In this document: one piece after another, positions 13,858-20,196 of the stretch
Numbering within the stretch: the first letter of the stretch is position 1
Layout of the letters: each line of letters begins with the position of its first letter
Source of the DNA: a virus
DNA length: 24,591 nt
IMG/VR virus record: IMGVR_UViG_3300034010_001077
Location: 1-24,591 of that record
Strand: one strand, 5' to 3'
Program-made: the position numbers and the translations under genes
The notes under the pieces: generated by a model
The model's database searches: none
Seen by the model: only the letters and a program-made list of their open reading frames with translations
What the model was told of the DNA's origin: nothing

Positions 13858-15133
13858 ATTACGCGATGCCCCTGATGGCTTTGTAAGGCGATGCCGGCGA
13901 GACGGGGCATGCGGGTCCGGGGCAACGAGGGAGGATCGCCATGCGGATTTCTGTGGGAATGGATGTCGCCAAGGCGATCCACTGGGCCTGCGCCATCGAC
14001 GATGCGGGCCGGACGCTGCTCGACCGGGCGGTGGAGAACACGCCGGAGGGGATCGCCTCCTTCGCGGCCGATCTGCGCACACTTGGCGGCGAGCCGGTCA
14101 TCGGCCTCGATGTGGTGGGCTCCTTCGCCCATTTCCTCGGCGCGTCGCTCCTGGCCGAGGGCTTCCGCCTCGTCCATGCGCCGGGCATCGCCGTCAATCG
14201 GGCGGGCCAGGGCTTTGCCGGGGGCGAACGCAAGTCCGATCCGCGCGACGCCCGCACCATCGCCGATCTGGTCCGCACCCGCGACCTGCGTCCGATCCTT
14301 CCCGACGACGAGACGGTGACGGCGATCCGCCTCAAGGTCGGCCGCCGCCGCGACCTGATCGAGGAGCAGACCCGGCGTCTGAACCGCCTGCGCGGGCTGC
14401 TGAGCAGCGTCCATCCGAGGCTGGAGAGTGATCTCGATGTCACCTGCAAGGGGCCGCTGGTCCTCTTGACCCGCTACGTGACCCCCGCCGAGATCCGGCA
14501 GGCGGGCAAGCGGCGGATCATGGCGCATCTGGCGAAGACCCCGCATGTGCAGCGTGCCGAGGCGCTGGCCGACCACGCCCTCGCAGCGGCACGCGCCCAG
14601 ACGCTTGCCGTGCCCGGCGAGACGGCCATGGCCGAGCTGGTCCGGGAGATGGCCACCGAAGCACTCGAAACCAGGACGAAGATCGCCCGCCTCGACCGCG
14701 ACCTCGCGGCCCTGCTCGCCGTCCACCCTGATGGCACCCTCATCCAGTCGCTGCCGGGGATGGGGGCGGTGCTCGCGGCAGAGTTCATCGCCTGCGTCGG
14801 CGACATCCGGCGCTTCCCCTCGGCCGATGCGCTGGCTTCCGCCGCGGGGCTTGCGCCGGTGATCCGGCAGTCGGGACGAAAGGCGGGGTGGCGGCGCACC
14901 TACGGCGGGGACAAGGCCCTCAAGCGTGTCTTCTACCAGGGCGCCTTCTGCGCCGTCTGTCGAAAGGACCCGCTCTCCAAGGCGTTCTACGACCGCAAGC
15001 GGCGCGAAGGAAAACACCACACCCAGGCGCTCATCGCCCTCGCACGCCGACGCGTCACAGTGCTCTGGACCATGATCCAGCGCCGACAGACCTACGATCC
15101 CCTCATCAAAGCCGCTTGACTTCCGCATTACGC
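13858..15133 (+). mobile_element. IS110-family insertion sequence (ends approximate)
   Basis: An IS110-type transposase gene lies in antisense inside the otherwise compact minus-strand early operon. The 7-bp ATTACGC occurs on both sides, at 13858-13864 and 15127-15133, and joining the outer flanks there restores a tight gene spacing, with the helicase TAA stop inside the repeat. I therefore place the ends at these copies, giving about 1.27 kb. IS110 elements often lack terminal inverted repeats and may not duplicate a target, so the ends are an inference. The left non-coding part (about 76 bp before the transposase) carries ATGCCCC (13866-13872) facing GGGGCAT (13904-13910). Confidence 0.65.
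13941..15119 (+). CDS. IS110-family transposase (DEDD/RuvC-like with Tnp_20 domain)
   Basis: 392-aa recombinase. The N-terminal RuvC-like domain (about 1-155) has Asp8 in GMDVAK, Asp57 in IGLDVVG, and Asp100/Asp103 in SDPRDARTIADL; the second acidic position is Asp rather than Glu, as in many relatives. The C-terminal transposase_20 domain starts about residue 265 with LIQSLPGMGAVLAAEF and continues through SADALASAAGLAPVIRQSG, which should contain the catalytic serine. A GGAGG site precedes the ATG. The gene is intact and uninterrupted, so the element may still be active. Family members move by a recombination reaction guided, in characterised cases such as IS621, by a bridge RNA from the element's non-coding end. 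Confidence 0.93.
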   Translation: MRISVGMDVAKAIHWACAIDDAGRTLLDRAVENTPEGIASFAADLRTLGGEPVIGLDVVGSFAHFLGASLLAEGFRLVHAPGIAVNRAGQGFAGGERKSDPRDARTIADLVRTRDLRPILPDDETVTAIRLKVGRRRDLIEEQTRRLNRLRGLLSSVHPRLESDLDVTCKGPLVLLTRYVTPAEIRQAGKRRIMAHLAKTPHVQRAEALADHALAAARAQTLAVPGETAMAELVREMATEALETRTKIARLDRDLAALLAVHPDGTLIQSLPGMGAVLAAEFIACVGDIRRFPSADALASAAGLAPVIRQSGRKAGWRRTYGGDKALKRVFYQGAFCAVCRKDPLSKAFYDRKRREGKHHTQALIALARRRVTVLWTMIQRRQTYDPLIKAA

Positions 15134-16816
15134 AGCCCTCCGTTCGGGGCTGGCCGCGCTCTCGATCAACTGCCGGATCGCGCGCTTGTTGAAACCGAAG
15201 GTCATCAGCGCCGAGGCGCGGTAGCGCGTCAGGCCGAAGTCATGGCGGCACTCGGGGGCCAAGTATTGCAGCTGCTTTTCGGTCGGCGGCTGGCGCAGCC
15301 AGGAGCGGGTCTTGAAGGCGCTTTCATCGGTTTCGTGGGTGTTCAGCCAGTCATCGGCCTGCGCCAGACAGACGGTGCGTTCGCCAACACCCAGCAGGTG
15401 CGGGCGCTCATTCTTGCCACCGCCCACGGCATACCAGACCCCATCGAGCCAGAAGATGCCGCCCCAGGCCGTGAAGCCGGTGGCAATCATCGCATCATCG
15501 GTGCCAAAGAGGTCGACCCATGCGAAGCTGGACCGCTTCAGCAGGTCGATCTCTGTCATGATGAAACCCGACAGCGGGGCGGTGCCAACGCCTTCACCGC
15601 CGTCTTCATCCTCCCGCGGGAAAACCTCGCCACAGAGAGGGCATTCGGTTGCGGCCAGCGGGATTTCGGCGCCGCAGCCTGGGCAGGACTTGGTCGGGGC
15701 CCCACCAGCCTCGGTCTTGCCCTCGAGATCGACATCCTGTTCCAAGGTGCCGTGGATCAGGCTGGAGGTGCCGAAATCCAGCACGACGCAATCGGTTTTC
15801 ACGATGCCGGGGTGTTCTTCCGGATCCACGATGCGCAGGCCGCGCCCGACCATCTGGATCATGGTGGACTTGTAGGAACTGGGGCGCAGCAGCACGACAC
15901 AGGAGGTGGGCGGGTGGTCCCAGCCCTCGGTCAGCACCGCCACATTGACGATGACGCGGATGCTGCCCGCCGCATAGTCGGCAAGGATGGCCTTGCGGGT
16001 CTCAGACGCCAGATCGCCGTGAATCAGCGCCGCCGTGATCCCAGCCGCGCGGAAGGCTTCGGTGACGTGTTCGGCATGGGCAACGGTAGAACAGAAGATC
16101 ACGGTCTGGCGGTCGCCCGCCTTTTCCTTCCAATGGCGGATCACCTCATCGGTGACCGGCGCGCGGTCCATGATGCCCGCCACCTCGGCCATGTCGAAAT
16201 CCGACAAGGTCTTGCGAACGGACCGCAACTCGTCCTGCACGCCCACATCGATGACGAAGGTCCGGGGCGGCACTAGATGGCCCGAGGCGATCAACTCGCC
16301 CAGACGCACCTGGTCGGCCACGTTGTCGAAAACCTCGCGCAGACCTTTCTTGTCGCCCCGGTTCGGCGTGGCGGTGACCCCGAAGACGCGGGCATCGGGA
16401 TTGGCGTCCCGCACCCGGTCGATGATGCGGCGGTAGCTGTCCGCCACCGCATGATGCGCTTCGTCGATCACCAGCAGATCAAGGCGCGGCATGTCGGCCA
16501 GGTTCGAAGCCCGGGCCAACGTGGGCACCATGGCGAAGGCGACCTGACCGCCCCAGGATTTTTCGGTGGCATCGATCACCGAGGTGGAAATCCCCGGCAC
16601 CACCCGCTGGAACTTGGCGCGGTTCTGGGCGGTCAGTTCGTCGCGGTGGGCCAGCACGCAGGCTTTGGCGCCATCACCGATCATTTCGCCGGTGACCGCT
16701 GACAGCATGATGGTCTTGCCCGCGCCAGTAGGTGCCACGCCCAGCGTGTTGCCGCGGGAGGCGAGCGCAGCCACACTGCGCTCGACGAAGGTCTTCTGGC
16801 GGGGGCGCAGGCGCAT
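15128..16816 (-). CDS. SF2 DEAH-box helicase with zinc ribbon
   Basis: 562-aa helicase. Motifs: I APTGAGKT (28-35), II DEAH (118-121), III GVTATPNRGD, V NVAVLTEGWDHP and VI QMVGRGLRI. After the two RecA-like domains comes a zinc ribbon CPGCGAEIPLAATECPLCG, then a C-terminal part of about 170 residues that I do not recognise. The domain order is like RadD-type helicases. In the early operon it probably remodels replication or recombination intermediates. It starts 13 bp after the ssDNA-binding protein gene. Its TAA stop sits inside the right ATTACGC copy at the IS110 border, so the insertion appears to spare the coding sequence. Confidence 0.92.
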   Translation of the reverse strand: MRLRPRQKTFVERSVAALASRGNTLGVAPTGAGKTIMLSAVTGEMIGDGAKACVLAHRDELTAQNRAKFQRVVPGISTSVIDATEKSWGGQVAFAMVPTLARASNLADMPRLDLLVIDEAHHAVADSYRRIIDRVRDANPDARVFGVTATPNRGDKKGLREVFDNVADQVRLGELIASGHLVPPRTFVIDVGVQDELRSVRKTLSDFDMAEVAGIMDRAPVTDEVIRHWKEKAGDRQTVIFCSTVAHAEHVTEAFRAAGITAALIHGDLASETRKAILADYAAGSIRVIVNVAVLTEGWDHPPTSCVVLLRPSSYKSTMIQMVGRGLRIVDPEEHPGIVKTDCVVLDFGTSSLIHGTLEQDVDLEGKTEAGGAPTKSCPGCGAEIPLAATECPLCGEVFPREDEDGGEGVGTAPLSGFIMTEIDLLKRSSFAWVDLFGTDDAMIATGFTAWGGIFWLDGVWYAVGGGKNERPHLLGVGERTVCLAQADDWLNTHETDESAFKTRSWLRQPPTEKQLQYLAPECRHDFGLTRYRASALMTFGFNKRAIRQLIESAASPERRAA

Positions 16817-16829
16817 GGCCGATCCCCCC

Positions 16830-17450
16830 TTACTGCGCCCAGCTCGGCCGACCGGCAGTGCCGGGGGCGGAGGCGGGCTGGCTGGGACGGGCGGCGGCCG
16901 TCTGCTGCGGGGCGTAGCCCTGTGGGGCCGTGGTGCCGATCGGCAAGGCGGTGGTTCCCATCAGGGCGGCATAGTCGCGGTGGTCCGGCGTGACCGCGCC
17001 CCGCACCTCGTTCTTGTCGTCACCATTGGTGTCCTGGCCAATGTCGATCCGGGCCACGAACTCCAGCCCGTCCAGATCGCCGAACCCGTTGATGCGGCGA
17101 CGGGCTTGCGCTTCGGGCGAGTTGTCCTTGTCGGAAATCCCGCGCGCCGAGTTCAGGATGCCGCGGATCAGGCTGCGGCCCATGTTGGCCCAATCCGGAC
17201 CCTTGGGGCTGTAGAGGCCGATCAGCGACCAGATCTTGCGGCGCGCATAGGGACCGTCGACCACCGTGTATTCGGCGTCGAGATAGACCGCACCGGTCGC
17301 GGCGCGCTTGGCGAAACCGCCGGTCCAGCCCTGCGAGGGATCATCGAAGCCACCGGGGCGGATGGTCAGGCGCACCTTGGCCAGCGTGCCCTTGGGGATG
17401 ACGTTGGAGTTGGATTGGGCCGAGTTGAAGTCGTTCCAGATACCGGACAT
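16830..17450 (-). CDS. Probable single-stranded DNA-binding protein (DUF669-like)
   Basis: 206-aa protein starting MSGIWNDFNSAQSNSNVIPK, with TLAKVRLTIRPGGFDD and a central LDAEYTVVDGPYARRKIWSL typical of phage DUF669/ssDNA-binding-type proteins. The last 40 residues are rich in Pro, Ala, Gln and Thr, like the disordered tail of SSB proteins. It lies directly between a Sak4-like ATPase and a helicase, the usual setting for a phage annealing or ssDNA-binding partner. An AAAGGAA site precedes the ATG. The 101-bp leader carries copy A of a repeated element. Function is inferred from context and general pattern. Confidence 0.72.
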   Translation of the reverse strand: MSGIWNDFNSAQSNSNVIPKGTLAKVRLTIRPGGFDDPSQGWTGGFAKRAATGAVYLDAEYTVVDGPYARRKIWSLIGLYSPKGPDWANMGRSLIRGILNSARGISDKDNSPEAQARRRINGFGDLDGLEFVARIDIGQDTNGDDKNEVRGAVTPDHRDYAALMGTTALPIGTTAPQGYAPQQTAAARPSQPASAPGTAGRPSWAQ

Positions 17451-17466
17451 GGCGCGGTTCCTTTCA

Positions 17467-17536
17467 GTTGGAGGTAAGGACGCGCAGCGGCGTCAAACGG
17501 GAAAAGCCATCGTGGGGCCCGGATCGGGACATCGGG
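17467..17536 (-). promoter_or_regulatory. Repeated intergenic element, copy A
   Basis: On the plus strand it runs from GTTGGAGGTAAGGACGCGC through GGGAAAAGCCA to CCGGATCGGGACATCGGG. It shares both ends and the GAAAAGCCA interior with the copy at 18972-19040. The stem seen in the other copies is degenerate here: GCGCAGCGGC (17482-17491) and GCCATCGTGG (17506-17515) pair only partly. It lies 16 bp upstream of the ssDNA-binding protein start. Confidence 0.6.
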
Positions 17537-17551
17537 TCTGGCGAGATGCGA

Positions 17552-18427
17552 TCAGCCATTGACCGGCACCTCCGCAGCGGCAGGGTCGGCAGAGGCGACG
17601 GCTGGATAGCTAAGACGTTCCGGTGCTGGCCGGATCGGACTCTGGATCTTGGCCATCAGCCGCCCGAGGTGCGGTTCCTCGACCATGGCCAGACGCCCCG
17701 AACGATCCTTGGCGGGGTAGTTCCAAGGGTTCAGCGTCTGGCAGACGAAGGTGCGCTGGGGCTGGCCATTGGCATCAGCGATGTCGGCCATCGCGATGAC
17801 CAAATCGACGATCCCAGGCAGTTCGAGGCCGGTCTTGCTGCCATCGATCTGCGGCTGGAAGACCTTGCGATTGAAGTCGTCCAGCTTCTCGTCGAGGATG
17901 CCCACGAACCAGACATGCTTGCCGCGTGCATGCTGCAGGTGGGTCAACCACCCGATCATCTCGCGACCGTGCAACCCGTAGGCACCCCGGATATCCGGCT
18001 TGCCGGTCTTGTCCGAGAAGGCTTCGGGCTGACCCCGGCACCACTGAAAGCATTGCCGCCCCGCCACAGTGATGCTGTCGATGAAGATCGTCTCGTAGCG
18101 ATCCACCACGGCCGGATCGCCGAACCGCCCGCAGACTTCATCGAAATGCGCCTGGCTGTATGGCTGGTCTTCGCGCAGTGCCGGATTCGGCCCGCCGATG
18201 AACACCGCGAAATCGCGGCATTCCTTCCAGGTGCGGGGCCGCAGCGTGTCGCCATCCCAGCCCTCGACCGCCAGATCGCCGGCTTCGAGATCCATGAACA
18301 GCGTGGTCGGGGCATTCAGCGACCACAGCAGGCTGGTCTTGCCGATGCCCGACCGGCCAAAGATGCAGCCCTTGATACCCTTGCGCTGCGCAAGCCGTTC
18401 ATCGGCGCTGATGATCGGGAGGGCCAT
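17552..18427 (-). CDS. Sak4-like RecA-fold ATPase (recombination mediator)
   Basis: 291-aa ATP-binding protein with Walker A GRSGIGKTS (24-32), a MDLEAGD stretch (45-51), and Walker B TIFIDS (113-118). The size, motif spacing and sequence resemble phage AAA_24/Sak4 proteins, short RecA-like ATPases that promote single-strand annealing with a phage SSB. The gene order here, Sak4 then ssDNA-binding protein then helicase, fits. It overlaps the upstream 98-aa gene by one base. The last 35 residues are Ala/Pro rich and probably disordered. Confidence 0.88.
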   Translation of the reverse strand: MALPIISADERLAQRKGIKGCIFGRSGIGKTSLLWSLNAPTTLFMDLEAGDLAVEGWDGDTLRPRTWKECRDFAVFIGGPNPALREDQPYSQAHFDEVCGRFGDPAVVDRYETIFIDSITVAGRQCFQWCRGQPEAFSDKTGKPDIRGAYGLHGREMIGWLTHLQHARGKHVWFVGILDEKLDDFNRKVFQPQIDGSKTGLELPGIVDLVIAMADIADANGQPQRTFVCQTLNPWNYPAKDRSGRLAMVEEPHLGRLMAKIQSPIRPAPERLSYPAVASADPAAAEVPVNG

Positions 18428-18723
18428 CAGGGCTTCTCCCGCTTCAGGGCAGCGGCGGCGGCACGGTCAGTCCCGATGGCACCCGCCTCGCGGGCAAGAT
18501 TGTGGAGGCGCTTCAGCGCGGACGCCCGTCCGAGGGCTGCCGAGCTTTCCCGTTCCGCCGCGACAATCGCAAAAGCGATGTCGTCGACGGTCGCCTGCAT
18601 CACGGGCAGCGGCTCCCTCGGGGGCTCGCTCGGATGCTTCGGAAAACTGACGGTTTCCGGCAGTTCGTCGAGGGCGTAGTGCGACTTGCGAAGACGGGTG
18701 ATGTCGTCCGGTTGGTCCGGCAT
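18427..18723 (-). CDS. Small hypothetical protein (98 aa)
   Basis: Unrecognised protein starting MPDQPDDITRLRKSHYALDE, with a Pro-rich stretch (about 28-40) and a helical C-terminal half, DDIAFAIVAAERESSAALGR onward, that could be a coiled coil. Two starts are possible: the ATG at 18723, with GGAG seven bases upstream, and an in-frame ATG at 18762 that overlaps the preceding stop (TGATG) behind GGAGG and would add 13 residues. I favour the first on motif spacing, without certainty. It overlaps the Sak4-like gene. Confidence 0.75.
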   Translation of the reverse strand: MPDQPDDITRLRKSHYALDELPETVSFPKHPSEPPREPLPVMQATVDDIAFAIVAAERESSAALGRASALKRLHNLAREAGAIGTDRAAAAALKREKP

Positions 18724-18761
18724 GTCAGTTCTCCATGGGATGAGGTGATTGAAGAGGCGCA

Positions 18762-18956
18762 TCAGGTCGCCTCCGGGACATCGGGGACCGGATCGCTGAC
18801 GAAGATCGCCAGCAGCGGTGTGCCGTCGGCGTGGGTGCCGGCATCTTCGATCTGGTAGTTGCGGTGCGCCTCGAAGACCTCGGTCAGTTCCCAACGCCGG
18901 TAGAGGCCGGGGATCCGCTTGAGGTCCGTGGGCGAAAGGTCGGCAATGCTGTTCAT
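18762..18956 (-). CDS. Small hypothetical protein (64 aa)
   Basis: Unrecognised protein starting MNSIADLSPTDLKRIPGLYR and continuing RWELTEVFEAHRNYQIEDAG, then an acidic C-terminus. It has no cysteine or membrane segment. The gene is bounded by repeat element copy B on its 5' side and by a coupled start of the next ORF on its 3' side, which supports it being real. Confidence 0.75.
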   Translation of the reverse strand: MNSIADLSPTDLKRIPGLYRRWELTEVFEAHRNYQIEDAGTHADGTPLLAIFVSDPVPDVPEAT

Positions 18957-18971
18957 GCGTGTCGGCTTTCG

Positions 18972-19040
18972 GTTGGAGGAAGACGCGCGGTGGCGTCTGA
19001 ATGTGAAAAGCCACCGCGCTGTCCGGATCGGGACATCGGG
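18972..19040 (-). promoter_or_regulatory. Repeated intergenic stem-loop element, copy B
   Basis: On the plus strand it runs from GTTGGAGGAAGACGCGC through GTGAAAAGCCA to CCGGATCGGGACATCGGG. The interior forms a perfect 10-bp stem, GCGCGGTGGC (18985-18994) with GCCACCGCGC (19010-19019), extendable by GAC/GTC past one bulged base. It fills the 85-bp gap between the sigma-like gene stop and the 64-aa gene start, ending two bases from that stop. Confidence 0.65.
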
Positions 19041-19041
19041 G

Positions 19042-19764
19042 TCAGTGGATTTTCTGCAGGGCGTCGCGCAGCCGCTGGGTAGCGCGCTGGTAGCGTTTGC
19101 GCGCCGCCGCCTCGGACAGGCCAAGTTCGACGCCAGCTTCCGCTTGGCTGAAACCTTCGACCGCCACGCGGATCACAAGGATTGCATCGGCACCCACCAG
19201 CAGCCGCAGATCGCGAAGCAGTTGTGCTTCGCTGATCGCCGCGTCGCCTGAACCATCTTCGGCAGCGATCTGGTCAGGTTCGGTTTCGCTGCGCAGGCTT
19301 TGGCGGCCCGTCTCCCGCTGATGGGCGCGCAGAATGTCCCGCTCGACGTTGCGCAGGATGGTGGCCGCGATCCAGTTGACCCGTTGCAGGTCCAGACCGC
19401 GAATTGCTTCAGTGGTGCGGCCAAGGATGTCGGCGGTGATTTCATCGCTGGTGCCGACCTTGCGCCAGATGCACCTGCGCCGGATGGCGTCGAGGCCAGG
19501 CCAGAGCGCCAGCAGCATCAGGGTCAGGGCGCAATCGCCCGTGTGCCCATCGGAATGCGCAGCGCTGGCAAGGACGACGAGGATCAGGTTCTTCTGATCC
19601 GGGCTGCCCGCTTTCTGGTGCAGCGCATCCAGCAAGGCGGCCGGATCGCGGAAGCCTAGGACCGGCCCCTTTTCGCGCCGGATGGCATCAAAGCTGCGCT
19701 GGAAGCTGAGGGTGGAAGCGGAATGCATGATTTGATCACGGATCTCGTGCCATGCGAAAGACAT
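19042..19764 (-). CDS. Sigma factor-like HTH protein
   Basis: 240-aa protein. The middle (about 75-150) resembles a sigma-70 region 2, with LALWPGLDAIRRRCIWRK and INWIAATILRNVERDIL-type sequence; the C-terminal 60 residues have the region 4 form: LLVGADAILVIRVAVEGFSQ, then AEAGVELGLSEAAARKRYQR. It probably directs RNA polymerase to phage promoters, or acts as a related transcription regulator. It is the second gene of the early operon, 101 bp after a Com-like zinc-ribbon gene. A perfect 10-bp hairpin touches its start codon, hinting at translational control. No anti-sigma partner is visible. Confidence 0.8.
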   Translation of the reverse strand: MSFAWHEIRDQIMHSASTLSFQRSFDAIRREKGPVLGFRDPAALLDALHQKAGSPDQKNLILVVLASAAHSDGHTGDCALTLMLLALWPGLDAIRRRCIWRKVGTSDEITADILGRTTEAIRGLDLQRVNWIAATILRNVERDILRAHQRETGRQSLRSETEPDQIAAEDGSGDAAISEAQLLRDLRLLVGADAILVIRVAVEGFSQAEAGVELGLSEAAARKRYQRATQRLRDALQKIH

Positions 19765-19793
19765 TGGACGCCTGCCTTGCGGCCAGGCGTCCA
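19765..19793 (-). promoter_or_regulatory. Hairpin directly before the sigma-like start codon
   Basis: TGGACGCCTG (19765-19774) and CAGGCGTCCA (19784-19793) form a perfect 10-bp stem with a nine-base loop. On the minus strand the 3' arm ends immediately before the ATG at 19764, and the only purine-rich ribosome-binding candidate (AAGG) lies at the loop and stem base. This is suited to blocking ribosome access. There is no T-run after it. Confidence 0.65.
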
Positions 19794-19865
19794 GCGCCTT
19801 TTCGTGGCTAGGTCAGGACGTCGCGCGTCTCTGCGATTTCAGGGGGTTGGTGGTCGTGGGGCGCG

Positions 19866-20111
19866 TCAGTCGGTCGGGCTGGACGCCTGATTCAGCGTCC
19901 CGCAGCCGCGGCACGTGGCCTGGACGGGGAAACCCACGAAGTACTCGTGCCCCCGCGCAAAGCGCAGGTGCATGCGGCCGTCCCGGCAAACGCCGAGCAG
20001 CTTGTCACAGCGCGTGCAGCGCCATTCCGGGTTCAGGGTGGTGGACTTGGGTTTCGTGCCGGTGGACCAGCTCGACGGGGCGGCTTGGCGCGATGGGAAG
20101 GGAGTCGGCAT
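19866..20111 (-). CDS. Com-like zinc-ribbon protein
   Basis: 81-aa protein with a basic, Ser/Pro-rich N-terminus and a zinc ribbon WRCTRCDKLLG ... CRGCGTLN (two CxxC pairs, about residues 32-35 and 67-70), between which lies LRFARGHEYFVGFPVQATCR. The pattern resembles the Com family of phage Mu, an RNA-binding protein that activates translation of the Mom modification gene, and related phage zinc-ribbon proteins. It is the first gene of the early operon. An RNA-binding regulatory role is a family-based guess, though a hairpin at the next gene's start would be a natural target. Confidence 0.75.
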   Translation of the reverse strand: MPTPFPSRQAAPSSWSTGTKPKSTTLNPEWRCTRCDKLLGVCRDGRMHLRFARGHEYFVGFPVQATCRGCGTLNQASSPTD

Positions 20112-20154
20112 GGAAATGCTCCTCTACGTGGAGCCCTTCCAATAATCAGCCGTT

Positions 20155-20196
20155 TGTTAGACCGTCCCCCTGCGTATGTTAGACCGTTGTTAGACG
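20155..20196. repeat. Three TGTTAGAC repeats in helical phase
   Basis: TGTTAGACCGT occurs at 20155-20165 and 20177-20187, and TGTTAGACG at 20188-20196. The starts are 22 and 11 bp apart, whole turns of B-DNA, so all three face the same side of the helix. The array sits upstream of the zinc-ribbon gene and overlaps the TAA stop of the 747-aa gene. It looks like an operator or activator-binding array for the early promoter. Confidence 0.6.

Noticed and set aside
13713-15128. 471-aa open frame antisense to the IS110 transposase
   Set aside because: It mirrors the transposase codons, has no family character, and is explained by the high GC content leaving few stops on the opposite strand.
14888-16276. 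462-aa plus-strand frame spanning the IS110 end and helicase
   Set aside because: Out of frame with the transposase and antisense to a helicase with all SF2 motifs.
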